A stretch of 64,000 nt of DNA from Agrococcus sp. SGAir0287 (GCF_005484985.1 NZ_CP027942.1:2294001-2358000); one strand, 5' to 3'. Positions 18,915 through 27,958 are shown, counted from the stretch's first letter. Translations and numbers: made by a program. Notes: generated by a model not told the origin, from the sequence alone.

Positions 18915-19952
18915 CTACGAGACGGTCGCGGCGCCCTCGTTGGGCACGAGCTCGACCCAGGTGTTGCCCTGCGCGAGCACGACGGGCTGGCCCGACGCAT
19001 CCACGATCTGGAGAGGCGTGGTGAGGTCGGGCTTCGACCACGTCACGGGCGTCCACGTGCAGCCGCTCGCGACGAAGCCGTCGCCCGAGTAGCCCTCGAG
19101 CATCGTCTGCGGGATGTCGCCGTTCGGGATGATCTGCACGCGCAGGACGACGACGTTGGCGGCCGACAGCTGGTTGCCGGCGGCGTCGACGTCGGCCGCA
19201 CCCTGCTGGCCGCGCGCCCAGCGGCCCGTCGCCGCGTCGCAGCCCCACTGGCGCGACTGCGAGGCGGAGAACGCCAGGGCGAGCTGCGAGGCCGGTCCGC
19301 CGGCTGCCTGCGAGGTTGGCGTCGCCTCGTCGTCCGCGTACGCGAACTGCGGCTGCGGCGGTGCGATCTGCGCGTTGTCCGCCTGCAGCTGCGCTGCCTG
19401 CAGGATCACGTTGTGCGGCGCCGCGTGGGGGCCGCCGCGCGAGTAGTACGCGTCGTAGGTGCCGCCACCGTGGATGACGCTCGTCGACGTCGCGACGTCC
19501 TGCATCGCCGCGACGAAGTGCGGCTGGCCGCCGGAGAAGGCGATCATGCCGCCGAACGGGCCGGCGATGCCCGGGTCCATCGGGCGGATGGAGCGGACCG
19601 GGCCGATCTGCTGCGGCACGGTCGAGTGCCAGACGGCGACGTAGCGCGTGAGGCCGCCCTCGACGAGCTCCTCGTAGACGATGTCGGTCGACTCGAGACC
19701 GAACTGCGGGCGCGCGTCCGGGTGGTTGTCGATCTTCGCGAGGATGGCCGGCAGCTGGATCGGAGCGTCGAGCACCGCACCCGTGAGCGGCGCCGTGATG
19801 GGCTCCGGCTCGGGCGTCGGGGTGGGCGTCGCGCTCGGGGTGGCGCTGGGGGACGGCGTCGCCGACGGCTCGGAATCGCCGCTGCACGCGGTCAGGAATC
19901 CGGCCGCGACCAGGAGGATCGCGACGGCTCGGGTCGCTCGATTCGCTTGCAT
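18915..19952 (-). CDS. DUF3048 (YerB-like) lipoprotein
   Basis: The start is ATG at 19952. The 345-residue protein has a lipobox (FLTAC, Cys at about residue 22) and a Ser/Thr/Pro-rich spacer, then the DUF3048 pair. The conserved features are [20 protein letters not shown], the [12 protein letters not shown] strand and GPVRSIRP. It would be anchored on the outer face of the membrane. DUF3048 proteins are of unknown function. It is separated from groEL by the CIRCE region and lies downstream of the LytR_C gene on the same strand. Confidence 0.9.
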   Translation of the reverse strand: MQANRATRAVAILLVAAGFLTACSGDSEPSATPSPSATPSATPTPTPEPEPITAPLTGAVLDAPIQLPAILAKIDNHPDARPQFGLESTDIVYEELVEGGLTRYVAVWHSTVPQQIGPVRSIRPMDPGIAGPFGGMIAFSGGQPHFVAAMQDVATSTSVIHGGGTYDAYYSRGGPHAAPHNVILQAAQLQADNAQIAPPQPQFAYADDEATPTSQAAGGPASQLALAFSASQSRQWGCDAATGRWARGQQGAADVDAAGNQLSAANVVVLRVQIIPNGDIPQTMLEGYSGDGFVASGCTWTPVTWSKPDLTTPLQIVDASGQPVVLAQGNTWVELVPNEGAATVS

Positions 19953-20056
19953 GCGCGACAGACTAGATGCCGCATCGAGTCGTGATCGAACCGGCTCGCC
20001 GCGCGCTGGCCCCGTGCGGCTGCCCGGCCGGCGGACGCGGTCGAGACGGCCTCGAC

Positions 20057-20572
20057 CTACGGCGACGCAGATGGCGCAGGCTCGCCCGATCCGTCGCCGA
20101 CGATGATCGTGATGGGCGAGCCGGAGAGCGCCTGGTCGGTCGACTCGACCGCGCTGACGCCGATGACCTGCGCGACGCCGAGCGCCGCCGCCTCGAGGTC
20201 GCCCTGGTAGTAGACGGTGGTGGTCGCGCGCTGCTCGCTCGCGTCGGCGACGGCGGCGACGGGCCAGCCCGCGCCCTCGAGCGAGGCGGCGATCGGATCG
20301 GCGGCGTCGGCGCCCGACGCGTCGAGCACCGTGATCGTCGTGCCGTCCGGCAGCGCCGCGGGATCCGTGATCGGCTCGGGACCGACGGGGATCGACGTGT
20401 CCACCTCGCCGACGCGCAGCAGCTGCAGCGCGCCGAGGCCACCGACGACGAGCACGACGCACGCCGCGGCCGCGACGATGACGGTCATCCACCAGCGCCA
20501 CCACGAGCGCTCGGGCGCGCGGTGCACGCCGACCCTGCCGAGGCGCGGCGGCACGTCGAACCGATCGGTCAC
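20057..20572 (-). CDS. LytR_C-domain membrane protein
   Basis: The start is GTG at 20572, whose bases overlap the stop of the DUF3263 gene (GTGA). The 171-residue protein has a cytoplasmic N-terminus, one membrane helix (about 30-50), and an extracytoplasmic LytR C-terminal domain with TITVLDASGADAAD and TTVYYQGDLEAAAL. It lacks the LCP catalytic domain found in full LytR-CpsA-Psr proteins. It may bind cell-wall polymers. It is coupled to the DUF3263 gene, an arrangement known in actinobacteria. Confidence 0.85.
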   Translation of the reverse strand: MTDRFDVPPRLGRVGVHRAPERSWWRWWMTVIVAAAACVVLVVGGLGALQLLRVGEVDTSIPVGPEPITDPAALPDGTTITVLDASGADAADPIAASLEGAGWPVAAVADASEQRATTTVYYQGDLEAAALGVAQVIGVSAVESTDQALSGSPITIIVGDGSGEPAPSASP

Positions 20573-20811
20573 GACGCCTCCCCGCGATCGCGGATGCGCT
20601 GGAGCCTGCGCACGAGCAGGGCGTCGTATCGCAGGGCGGCCTCCGTGTCGATCAGGGCGTTGAGCTGCTGGTAGTAGCGGGTCGCGGTCCATCCGAACCG
20701 CTCGCGGATGGCTCCGGCCTTCGCGCCCGCATGCGTGCGCGCGGCCCCCTCGAAGTCGAGGATCGAGCGCTGCAGCGCCGTGAGGTCGTCGGCGTCCTCC
20801 CGCTCGGACAT
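20569..20811 (-). CDS. DUF3263-family small helical protein
   Basis: The 80-residue protein has LQRSILDFEGAARTHAG, FGWTATRYYQQLNALIDT and a basic C-terminus, which match DUF3263. The arrangement resembles a short helix-turn-helix protein. It is the first gene of a two-gene unit with the LytR_C protein. A DNA-binding role is plausible but not shown. Confidence 0.85.
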   Translation of the reverse strand: MSEREDADDLTALQRSILDFEGAARTHAGAKAGAIRERFGWTATRYYQQLNALIDTEAALRYDALLVRRLQRIRDRGEAS

Positions 20812-20886
20812 GACCCCCGATCATACCTTCGCGCAGGGCGTACGCCGCGACGCGCGCCGCGCATGCCGGGCGCGTAGCATCGAGGC

Positions 20887-21285
20887 ATGAGCGACTTCCA
20901 GGCCACGACCGACGACCAGTGGCGCGAGCGCCTGTCGCCGGAGGCGTACAAGGTCCTGCGCGAGGCCGGCACGGAGCGCCCTTGGACGGGTGCGCTGCTC
21001 GACGAGCACCGCCACGGCGTGTACTCGTGCGGTGCGTGCGGGCAGGAGCTGTTCAGCGACGAGGTGAAGTTCGACTCGGGCTGCGGCTGGCCGAGCTTCT
21101 ACCAGGCCGACCCCGGCGCCGTGACGCTCGTCGAGGACCGCTCCCTGGGCATGGTGCGCACCGAGGTGCGATGCTCGCGCTGCGGCAGCCACCTCGGCCA
21201 CCTCTTCGACGACGCGCCGCAGACGCCCACGGGCGACCGCTACTGCATGAACTCGGTCGCGCTGGACTTCACGCCGAAGGACTGA
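20887..21285 (+). CDS. msrB: Peptide methionine-R-sulfoxide reductase
   Basis: The 132-residue enzyme reduces Met-R-sulfoxide in proteins. Two CxxC pairs (CGACGQ and CSRCGS) bind structural zinc. GCGWPSF is the substrate pocket, and the catalytic Cys is in RYCMNSVAL, the family's usual RYCxNS site. The ATG lies 6 bases after TAGCAT (20875-20880), so the mRNA may be leaderless. Confidence 0.96.
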   Translation: MSDFQATTDDQWRERLSPEAYKVLREAGTERPWTGALLDEHRHGVYSCGACGQELFSDEVKFDSGCGWPSFYQADPGAVTLVEDRSLGMVRTEVRCSRCGSHLGHLFDDAPQTPTGDRYCMNSVALDFTPKD

Positions 21286-21297
21286 CGCCCCGGCGCG

Positions 21298-22227
21298 TCA
21301 GGCGACGTCGCGCGGTCGACGTCGGACGGTCGAGACGGCGACGCCCGCGATCGCGAGCGCCGCGCCGACGAACGACAGCGCCGAGACGGGATGGCCCGCC
21401 GCGGGCGCGACGAGGTCGAGCGTCAGCGCCATGACGACCTGCCCCGCGATCGACGCGAGCCCGAGGGCGAGCACGCCGATGCGATGGACCGCGACGGCGG
21501 CGATCGCGATGAACGCGCAGCCGAGCGGGCCGCCGAGGTAGAGCCACCACTCCCCCGGCAGCGGTGCCAGCTCCACGCCGCTCGCGAGGCGCACGAGCAC
21601 GACGACGGCGAGCGCCAGCGTGCCGACGAGGAAGTTCGACGTCGTCTGCGTGAGCGCGGACCGCGTGTGATGCTGGACCTGCCCCGCGAATGCCTGCTGC
21701 AGCGCGATGAGCATGCCGGCCGCGAGCGGCAGCAGCACGAGCAGCACGGACGACGCGACGAACCCGCCGGCGGCCGCGCCGACGATGACGGCGGCGATCG
21801 TCACGAGCGCCCCGAGCACGCGCTGCGCCGTGATGCGCTTCGCCCCGAGCACGCCGATCCCCATGCGGTCGACCGCGAGGCCCGACAGCGTCTGCCCCGC
21901 GACGATGCCGACGGTGAAGAGCGCGACGCCGAGCGTGGGCACCGCGAGCCCCTGCGCCGCGACGACGACGGCGCCGAAGAGCCCCGTGAGGGCGTACCAC
22001 CAGCGCAGGCTGCCGTCGCGCAGCGCCGCGACCATGCGGCGCACGCCCGCGCGGCCCGCGGGCAGCGCGAGCGAGAGCGTGCCGACGAGCGCGAGGCCGA
22101 TGCCGAACGAGATGAGCGCCGCGGCCGTCCCGTCGCCGATCCGCACCGCGAGCTCGCCGTTCACCCGGCTCTGCAGCGCCATGGCGAGGCCGCCCACGAA
22201 GGCGGCGAGGATCCACACGAGACGCAC
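21298..22227 (-). CDS. YdcZ/DUF606-type DMT-superfamily membrane protein
   Basis: The start is GTG at 22227. The 309-residue protein has about ten hydrophobic helices in two homologous halves. The first half opens with WILAAFVGGLAMALQSRVNGEL and the second with ALVTIAAVIVGAAAGG. This is the layout of fused YdcZ (DUF606) pairs in the drug/metabolite transporter superfamily. The substrate is unknown. It is convergent with msrB (12-base gap). Confidence 0.82.
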   Translation of the reverse strand: MRLVWILAAFVGGLAMALQSRVNGELAVRIGDGTAAALISFGIGLALVGTLSLALPAGRAGVRRMVAALRDGSLRWWYALTGLFGAVVVAAQGLAVPTLGVALFTVGIVAGQTLSGLAVDRMGIGVLGAKRITAQRVLGALVTIAAVIVGAAAGGFVASSVLLVLLPLAAGMLIALQQAFAGQVQHHTRSALTQTTSNFLVGTLALAVVVLVRLASGVELAPLPGEWWLYLGGPLGCAFIAIAAVAVHRIGVLALGLASIAGQVVMALTLDLVAPAAGHPVSALSFVGAALAIAGVAVSTVRRRPRDVA

Positions 22228-22313
22228 CGATCCAGCCTACGCGCGCCGGATGCTCCCGCCGGTCATGCGGGCGTGCTCGGGCTCGCCTCGCGTCGTGCGA
22301 GGATGCTGCCTGC

Positions 22314-22389
22314 GCCCCTGTAGCTCACCAGGTAGAGCATCGCACTTGTAATGCGGAGGTAGCCGGTTCGAGTCCGGCCGGGGGCTCCA
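22314..22389 (+). tRNA. tRNA-Thr(UGU), CCA encoded
   Basis: Complete cloverleaf: acceptor 22314-22320 with 22379-22385, D arm GCTC/GAGC, anticodon stem TCGCA/TGCGG, loop CTTGTAA (anticodon TGT, reads ACA), and T arm GCCGG/CCGGC. The discriminator is at 22386 and CCA at 22387-22389. Two partial copies follow at an 84-base period. Confidence 0.96.
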
Positions 22390-22414
22390 CGTGACGGCAG
22401 CCCAGCCAGCCGCC

Positions 22415-22473
22415 GCCCCGAGCATCGCACTCGTCATGCGGAGGCAGCCGGTTCGAGTCCGGCCGGGGCTCCA
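22415..22473 (+). pseudogene. D-arm-less tRNA-Thr(CGU)-like copy 1
   Basis: This 59-base unit keeps the anticodon arm, variable loop, T arm and CCA of the upstream tRNA-Thr but lacks the D arm. GCCCCG (22415-22420) pairs perfectly with CGGGGC (22464-22469). The anticodon loop CTCGTCA would read ACG, and position 37 is C, which is abnormal for a tRNA. It is probably a degenerate duplication, but the restored acceptor pairing leaves a structured RNA possible. Confidence 0.6.
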
Positions 22474-22498
22474 CGAGACGGCAGCCCAGCCAGCCGCC

Positions 22499-22557
22499 GC
22501 CCCGAGCATCGCACTCGTCATGCGGAGGCAGCCGGTTCGAGTCCGGCCGGGGCTCCA
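22499..22557 (+). pseudogene. D-arm-less tRNA-Thr(CGU)-like copy 2
   Basis: It is identical in design to the copy at 22415 and 84 bases from it: acceptor 22499-22504, CGU anticodon, intact T arm, CCA at 22555-22557. The spacers before both copies share GGCAGCCCAGCCAGCCGCC. Near identity points to a recent tandem duplication. Confidence 0.6.
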
Positions 22558-22595
22558 CGAGACGAGGATCGACCCGTCGGCCGTCGAGCCGCGCG

Positions 22596-23576
22596 TCAGC
22601 CCTCTGCCACGAACGCGGCGAAGGCCGCGGGGTCGGCGACGTCGCCCGAGTACAGGCGCTCGCCGACGTAGATGCTCGGCACGCCGCCGAGCGGCTGCCC
22701 GTCGGGGAGGTCGCCCGCGAGCGCACGCTCGGTCGCCTGGCGCGTCCACCACGCGAACGTGCCCTGCTCGACGCACTCCCCCGCACCGGGAGCCTCCTCG
22801 TCGGCGAGCGCGACGACGCCCGTCGCGTCGAGGTCCGCGCCGCGCGCCGTGAGCGCCTCGAGCAGCGGCAGCGCCGCATCCGGGTCGGCATCGGCGGCGC
22901 ACGCCACGGCGGCGACGCCGAGCGACGAGGCGTAGCCCGACTCCGCCGTGTCGCCGATCGCGACCGGGCGATAGGCGATCGTCGCGGTGCCGTCGACCGC
23001 CCAGGCCGCGAGCTGCTCGCCGTTCGCCTCGAGGAAGCGACCGCAGTAGTCGCACGTCGGGTCGACCACGACCGTGATCGTCGTGCCATCGACCTCGAGC
23101 GCCTCCGGCTCGCCGTCGGCGGGCACGGCATCCTGCGCGACGACGCCGCCGGCATCGACGACGAGCGCGTCGGCGAGGTTCGCGGGACCGTCCGCGGGCT
23201 CGAGCCGCGCGACCTGCCCGCCGAGCGCGTCCTGCAGCGCGTCGACGTCCGGATCCTGCACGAGCCAGCGACCGGACCACAGCACGGGCTGGTCGAGCAG
23301 CAGCGCGCCGGTGCGCAGACGCGTCGCCTGCGCCTCGTCGACCGCGAGCGTGAGCACGGTGTCGGCGCCGCAGGTCGCGACCGCCGGATCGTCGTCGGAT
23401 GCGCGGAACTGCTCGACGAGGTCGGTGCAGGCGCCGCCCGCGTCGACGTACGCCGCCGACAGCTCCTGCAGCGACTGCGGGGTGGCGGGCTCGGCGCCGG
23501 GCGCGCAGCCCGCGACCGCGAGGAGCGCCGCGCACCCGACGAGGCCGGCCGCGGCCCGTCGGATGCGCGAGCGCAT
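22596..23576 (-). CDS. DsbA-like thioredoxin-fold lipoprotein (CDYC)
   Basis: The start is ATG at 23576, whose A overlaps the stop of the upstream DsbA-like gene. The 326-residue protein has a signal peptide with lipobox VAGC (Cys at about 23), a variable region to residue 170, and a DsbA/thioredoxin_4 domain. The redox pair is in DPTCDYCGRF, and GGVPSIYVG is the cis-Pro loop (V-P). It would act outside the membrane as a disulfide oxidase or isomerase. An extra Cys pair (GGACTD, ATCGAD) lies in the N-terminal region. Confidence 0.85.
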   Translation of the reverse strand: MRSRIRRAAAGLVGCAALLAVAGCAPGAEPATPQSLQELSAAYVDAGGACTDLVEQFRASDDDPAVATCGADTVLTLAVDEAQATRLRTGALLLDQPVLWSGRWLVQDPDVDALQDALGGQVARLEPADGPANLADALVVDAGGVVAQDAVPADGEPEALEVDGTTITVVVDPTCDYCGRFLEANGEQLAAWAVDGTATIAYRPVAIGDTAESGYASSLGVAAVACAADADPDAALPLLEALTARGADLDATGVVALADEEAPGAGECVEQGTFAWWTRQATERALAGDLPDGQPLGGVPSIYVGERLYSGDVADPAAFAAFVAEG

Positions 23577-24493
23577 CAACCCTCGCTCGGCGCGGGCGAG
23601 GCTTCGCTCGGCGCAGGCGTCTCCGACGGCGTCTCGCCGGAGACCTGGCCGAGGGCCGCCTGCACGAAGGCGGTGAACGAGGCGCCGTCGCCGGGCTGGC
23701 CGCGGTACTGCTCGCCGTTCACGAGGACCGTCGGGGTGCCGGTGATCTGCACGCCGTCCTCGCCCGAGGGGCCCGGCTCGAGCTGCGCGTCCTGCGTGGC
23801 GCGCTCGACCCATCCCTCGAACTGCACGGACTCGACGCATTCGGTGAACGCCGCATCGACGTCGACGCCCGCCTGCTCGGCGAGGTCGATCATCTCCTCG
23901 TCGGTGAGGCCCTCGGTGTTCTCGCCCGGCTGGTTCTCGTACATGAGCGCGTTCCACGCGTAGAAGCTGTCCGGCGACGTCTCGGCGACGCACGCCGCGG
24001 CGTTCGCGGATCGCGTCGAGTACTCCTCGCCGAGCGAGAGGCGGTCGAGGAAGGAGACCGGGTGGTACTCGACCGTCGCGACGCCGTCGGTGAGCAGCTG
24101 GTCGATGTACGGGCCGTTCGTCAGCTCGAACTGGCCGCAGAACGGGCAGAGGTAGTCCTGGTAGATGACGATCTGCACGACGTCGTCGCGCGGCTCGGTC
24201 GGCACGGGTGCCTCGTCGGCGGCGAGCGCCGGCGTCGTCTCCGCGACGTAGCCCTGACCGATCACGATGCCGTCGGAGGCCATGTTCTCGGGCCCCGGCC
24301 CGGGCGGGCGGATCGCGTTGACGATCACGAGCGTGACGACCGCCACGATCGCGACGGCGCCGACGACGATGCCGCCGATCGTGAGGCCCTTCCGCAGGCG
24401 GTCCTGGCGCTGGCGCTTCGCCTGCTGCGCCTTGGCAGCCTCGCGCGCCTGGGCGCGGCGCTCGTTCTTGGTGAGTCGTCGATCGTTCGTCAT
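23576..24493 (-). CDS. DsbA-family membrane-anchored thioredoxin-fold protein (CPFC)
   Basis: The 305-residue protein has a basic cytoplasmic tail, one membrane helix (about 37-60) and an extracytoplasmic DsbA domain. Its redox centre is DYLCPFCGQFE, the cis-Pro loop is GTPTVLVNGEQY, and HPVSFLDR lies in the helical insertion. A Pro/Ser/Glu tail ends the protein. It is the first gene of a two-gene unit with the CDYC lipoprotein and is divergent from the UgpC-type ATPase. A third protein of this family lies at 25843. Confidence 0.88.
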   Translation of the reverse strand: MTNDRRLTKNERRAQAREAAKAQQAKRQRQDRLRKGLTIGGIVVGAVAIVAVVTLVIVNAIRPPGPGPENMASDGIVIGQGYVAETTPALAADEAPVPTEPRDDVVQIVIYQDYLCPFCGQFELTNGPYIDQLLTDGVATVEYHPVSFLDRLSLGEEYSTRSANAAACVAETSPDSFYAWNALMYENQPGENTEGLTDEEMIDLAEQAGVDVDAAFTECVESVQFEGWVERATQDAQLEPGPSGEDGVQITGTPTVLVNGEQYRGQPGDGASFTAFVQAALGQVSGETPSETPAPSEASPAPSEG

Positions 24494-24559
24494 CGGTCCT
24501 CGTCGGTGTCGTGGGGCCGCCGACCAGGATACGGGCGATTGCTATGAGGAATGCGCGAC

Positions 24560-24583
24560 CGTGTGCCAGAGTGTGAGCACACG
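24560..24583. promoter_or_regulatory. Inverted repeat in the DsbA/UgpC divergent promoter region
   Basis: CGTGTGC-N10-GCACACG (arms 24560-24566 and 24577-24583) lies between the divergent genes. A second small hairpin (GGGACG/CGTCCC) follows before the ugpC ribosome site. It could be an operator or a leader structure; no regulator is identified. Confidence 0.4.
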
Positions 24584-24653
24584 GGACGGCGACGTCCCGC
24601 TTCCGTTCACGAAGGATCGTCCGGCACGTACCTGCCGGTGAAGGAGGACGACG

Positions 24654-25769
24654 ATGGCGTCTGTCACGTTCGACAAGGCGACCCGCCTGTACCCGGGAGG
24701 CACCCGGCCGGCGGTCGATGCGATCGACCTGGAGGTGGCGGACGGCGAGTTCCTCGTCCTCGTCGGCCCCTCCGGCTGCGGAAAGTCCACGACCCTGCGC
24801 ATGCTCGCGGGCCTCGAGGAGGTGAACGACGGTCGCATCCTCATCGGCGACCGCGACGTCACCGACATCCCGCCGAAGGACCGGGACATCGCCATGGTGT
24901 TCCAGAACTACGCGCTCTACCCCCACATGACCGTGGCCGAGAACATGGGCTTCGCGCTGAAGATCGCGGGCGTCGGCAAGGACGAGCGCGCCGAGCGCGT
25001 GCTCGAGGCCGCCAAGCTGCTCGACCTCGAGCCCTACCTGTCGCGCAAGCCGAAGGCGCTCTCGGGTGGTCAGCGCCAGCGCGTCGCCATGGGCCGCGCC
25101 ATCGTGCGCCAGCCGCAGGTGTTCCTCATGGACGAGCCGCTGTCGAACCTCGACGCGAAGCTGCGCGTGCAGACGCGCACCCAGATCGCGTCGCTGCAGC
25201 GCCGCCTGGGCGTCACGACGGTCTACGTCACGCACGACCAGACCGAGGCGCTCACGATGGGCGACCGCATCGCGGTGCTGAAGGACGGCATCCTGCAGCA
25301 GGTGGGCACGCCCCGCGACCTGTACGCGAGCCCCGCGAACGTGTTCGTGGCCGGCTTCATCGGCAGCCCCGCGATGAACCTCCTGCAGCTGCCGACGAAC
25401 GACCAGGGCGTGCTGTTCGGCGACCACGTCGTGCCGATCCCCCGCGAGACGCTCGCGAAGGCGAAGCAGGTGACGGTCGGCATCCGCCCCGAGGACCTCA
25501 CGATCTCGACGTCGGGCCCCGGCCTGCCGATCAAGGTCGACCTCGTCGAGGAGCTCGGCGCCGACGGCTACCTCTACGGCACGGCGCAGTCGTCGAAGGT
25601 CGTCGACGTCTCCGAGGCGGTCGACACCGAGGCCGAGGCGACCGACGGCGTGAGCCTCGTCGCCCGCGTCGACGGCCGCAGCCACCCGATGATCGGCGAC
25701 GAGGTCTTCGCCGTGCCGGACGCCTCCCACCTGCACCTCTTCGACGCGGAGACGGGCGAGCGCCTCTGA
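24654..25769 (+). CDS. ugpC: ABC transporter ATPase, UgpC/MsmK/MalK type
   Basis: The start is ATG at 24654 after AAGGAGG. The 371-residue protein has Walker [11 protein letters not shown]-loop [11 protein letters not shown], signature [14 protein letters not shown], Walker [13 protein letters not shown] and the switch His in VTHDQ. A C-terminal MalK-like regulatory OB domain follows. No permease or binding-protein gene is adjacent, which fits the shared energising ATPase that serves several sugar ABC importers in actinobacteria. The true sugar range cannot be read from the sequence. A 13-bp hairpin ends the gene. Confidence 0.92.
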   Translation: MASVTFDKATRLYPGGTRPAVDAIDLEVADGEFLVLVGPSGCGKSTTLRMLAGLEEVNDGRILIGDRDVTDIPPKDRDIAMVFQNYALYPHMTVAENMGFALKIAGVGKDERAERVLEAAKLLDLEPYLSRKPKALSGGQRQRVAMGRAIVRQPQVFLMDEPLSNLDAKLRVQTRTQIASLQRRLGVTTVYVTHDQTEALTMGDRIAVLKDGILQQVGTPRDLYASPANVFVAGFIGSPAMNLLQLPTNDQGVLFGDHVVPIPRETLAKAKQVTVGIRPEDLTISTSGPGLPIKVDLVEELGADGYLYGTAQSSKVVDVSEAVDTEAEATDGVSLVARVDGRSHPMIGDEVFAVPDASHLHLFDAETGERL

Positions 25770-25792
25770 CCCGTCGTCGCGATGCGACGAGC

Positions 25793-25822
25793 GCGGGGCG
25801 GGACCGGATGGTCCCGCCCCGC
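25793..25822. terminator. Hairpin terminator between convergent ugpC and DsbA-like gene
   Basis: A perfect 13-bp GC-rich stem (25793-25805 with 25810-25822) with loop GGAT is followed by GCTTCG. It is suitably placed 24 bases after the ugpC stop and can serve both strands. Confidence 0.82.
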
Positions 25823-25842
25823 TTCGTCGTCCCGGTCGCGCG

Positions 25843-26583
25843 TCAGCCGCGCGCAGCCTCGAGCGCGGCCGCGAAGGCCGCCGCATCGCCGGGCTGCCCC
25901 GTGTAGCGCGCGCCGTCGACGAGGACGGTGGGCGTGCCCGTGAGCGGGCTGCCATCGCCGGGCAGCGGCTGCGTCGTCGCCGCCTCGGTCGCCGCCTCGA
26001 CGAAGGGGCGGAAGGCGACGGCGGCGACCGCCTCGTCGAGCGCCTCCGACTGGGCGCCGGCAGCCGCCGCGATGGCGAGCAGCTCGTCGTCGTCGAGTCC
26101 CGTCGTGTCCTCGGCGGGCTGCTGCTCGAAGAGCGCTCGCAGCACGGCGGGCGTCGCCTCGGGATGCAGGGAGGCGACGGCCGCGACGAGGTTCGCCGCA
26201 CGGGTCGAGTACTCGGTGCCGAGCGAGAGCCGGTCGAGGAACGAGACGGGGTGCGTCTCGAGCGCGACCTCGCCCGCCGCGACGGCGTCGGCGAGCATCG
26301 CGCCGTTCGTCGCCTCGAACTGGCCGCAGAACGGGCACAGGAGGTCGACGTAGACGACGACGTGGATGCGGTCACCGACGTCCGTGGTCGGCACGGGCGC
26401 CGCGGCCGCCTCCGGAGTCGTCACGACGCCCGCATCCGTCTGGAGCACGCCATGGCTCGCCATGTTCGCCGGGAAGCCCGATGCCGCCCCCGCAGGCGAC
26501 GGCGCGGGCGGCGGGACGAGGACGCAGCCGGCGAGGACGAGCGTTGCGAGCAGCGCGGAGACGACGGAGGCGGAGCGGCGCAT
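25843..26583 (-). CDS. DsbA-like lipoprotein (CPFC)
   Basis: The start is ATG at 26583. The 246-residue protein has a signal peptide with lipobox VLAGC (Cys about 20), a short Pro-rich linker and a DsbA domain closely similar to that of the protein at 23576. It shares VDLLCPFCGQFEATNG, HPVSFLDRLSLGTEYSTRAAN and GTPTVLVDGARYTGQPGD. The two are clear paralogues, one lipid-anchored and one helix-anchored. They probably form extracytoplasmic disulfides. It is divergent from the DUF4032 gene. Confidence 0.88.
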   Translation of the reverse strand: MRRSASVVSALLATLVLAGCVLVPPPAPSPAGAASGFPANMASHGVLQTDAGVVTTPEAAAAPVPTTDVGDRIHVVVYVDLLCPFCGQFEATNGAMLADAVAAGEVALETHPVSFLDRLSLGTEYSTRAANLVAAVASLHPEATPAVLRALFEQQPAEDTTGLDDDELLAIAAAAGAQSEALDEAVAAVAFRPFVEAATEAATTQPLPGDGSPLTGTPTVLVDGARYTGQPGDAAAFAAALEAARG

Positions 26584-26634
26584 CCGACCACGGTAGGCGC
26601 CGCGCCTCCACGTCGCCTGGCTAGGCTCGGGAGC

Positions 26635-27948
26635 ATGAGCGGCAACCTGCGCATCACGTCCGCCGTGATGGACGCGACCCTGCTCGAGATGCCGTGGCAC
26701 CTGCCGCTCGACGAGTGGCCCGACGACGTCGTCGTGACGCTGCCGAAGGGGATCTCGCGCCATCTCGTGCGCTTCGCGCACCTGTCGGGTCGCGTCGTCG
26801 CGCTCAAGGAGACGAGCGACGAGATGGCGCGCGGCGAGTACGACATGCTGCGCAGGCTGCAGCGGCTGCAGGTCCCGTGCGTCGAGCCGCTCGCGGTCGT
26901 CGCCGGACGCGTCGACGCCGACGGCGAGCCGCTCGACACGATCCTCGCCACGCGGCACCTGAAGTTCTCGATGCCCTATCGCGCCCTCTACTCCGGCTCG
27001 CTGAAGGTCGCGACGGCGCAGCGGCTCGTCGACGCGCTCGCCCTCCTGCTCGTGCGCCTCCACCTCGTCGGCTTCTTCTGGGGCGACGTGTCGCTGTCGA
27101 ACACCCTGTTCCGACGCGATGCCGGAGCGTTCGCCGCATACCTCGTCGACGCGGAGACCGGCAAGCTCTACCCCGGCGGCCTCTCCCGCGGCCAGCGCGA
27201 GAACGACCTCGAGATCGCGCGCGTCAACATCGCGGGCGAGCTGCTCGACCTGCAGGCCGGCGGCAGGCTCGACGAGGGGCAGGACCCCGTCGAGGTGGCC
27301 GGCTCGATCGTCGCCCAGTACCGCGAGCTGTGGGCGCAGCTCACCGAGGTCGAGCAGTTCGACAGCGCGGAGCGGTGGCGCATCAACGAGCGCGTGGAGC
27401 GGCTCAACGCGCTCGGCTTCGACATCGAGGAGCTGCAGATCCGCACGGAGCAGTCGGGCACGACCGTGCGCATCCAGCCGAAGGTCGTCGACGCCGGCCA
27501 CCACCACCGTCGCCTGCTCGGGCTCACGGGCCTCGACGCCGAGGAGAACCAGGCACGGCGCATGCTCAACGACCTCGACCAGTTCGCGGCCGCGCAGCGG
27601 CGCCGCATGCCGGACGCGGACGACGAGCAGCTCGCGCACGACTGGCTCGTGACGCGCTTCGAGCCCGTCGTGCAGTCCGTCCCGCGGCATCTGCGCGGCA
27701 AGCTCGAGGCGGCCGAGGTGTTCCACCAGGTGCTCGAGCACCGCTGGTACATCGCCGAGCGGGAGTCGCGCAGCGTGCCGCTCGCCGAGGCCGTGCAGTC
27801 GTACATCGTCGACGTGCTCGAGCACCGGCGCGACGAGGCGGCCTTGCTCGGCGTCTCGACGCAGACGGTGCCGATCCCGATCCTCGGACCGAACGGGCAG
27901 CCGATCGGCGACGAGGACGTCGAGGTCGACTGGCGCGACCTGGTCTGA
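26635..27948 (+). CDS. DUF4032 protein with kinase-like (LPS kinase/RIO-type) fold
   Basis: The 437-residue protein has an N-terminal region resembling small-molecule kinases: a nucleotide-lysine strand RVVALKETSDEMARGEYDML, catalytic-loop-like FFWGDVSLSNTLF (the DxxxxN pattern) and YLVDAETGKLY in the position of the metal-binding Asp. The C-terminal half is the DUF4032 domain. The family is actinobacterial and uncharacterised. The kinase-like residues suggest phosphotransfer, but the substrate is unknown. The ATG is 7 bases after TAGGCT (26622-26627), indicating a leaderless transcript. Confidence 0.8.
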   Translation: MSGNLRITSAVMDATLLEMPWHLPLDEWPDDVVVTLPKGISRHLVRFAHLSGRVVALKETSDEMARGEYDMLRRLQRLQVPCVEPLAVVAGRVDADGEPLDTILATRHLKFSMPYRALYSGSLKVATAQRLVDALALLLVRLHLVGFFWGDVSLSNTLFRRDAGAFAAYLVDAETGKLYPGGLSRGQRENDLEIARVNIAGELLDLQAGGRLDEGQDPVEVAGSIVAQYRELWAQLTEVEQFDSAERWRINERVERLNALGFDIEELQIRTEQSGTTVRIQPKVVDAGHHHRRLLGLTGLDAEENQARRMLNDLDQFAAAQRRRMPDADDEQLAHDWLVTRFEPVVQSVPRHLRGKLEAAEVFHQVLEHRWYIAERESRSVPLAEAVQSYIVDVLEHRRDEAALLGVSTQTVPIPILGPNGQPIGDEDVEVDWRDLV

Positions 27949-27958
27949 GCCGCGAGGC

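Noticed and set aside
22390-22557. CRISPR array or integrated element attachment repeats
   Set aside because: There are only two copies plus the parent tRNA, the spacers are the same sequence, and no cas or integrase gene is present. Tandem duplication of a tRNA fragment explains it.
24605-24611. GTTCACG before the UgpC-type gene as a PHO box
   Set aside because: Only one heptamer fits; positions 11 bases either side show no match, so it may be chance.
23577-26375. Long minus-strand frame running from the CDYC protein across the UgpC-type gene
   Set aside because: It is antisense to a clear ABC ATPase and to the correct frames of two DsbA-like genes; the real start of the CDYC gene is the ATG at 23576 followed by a signal peptide.
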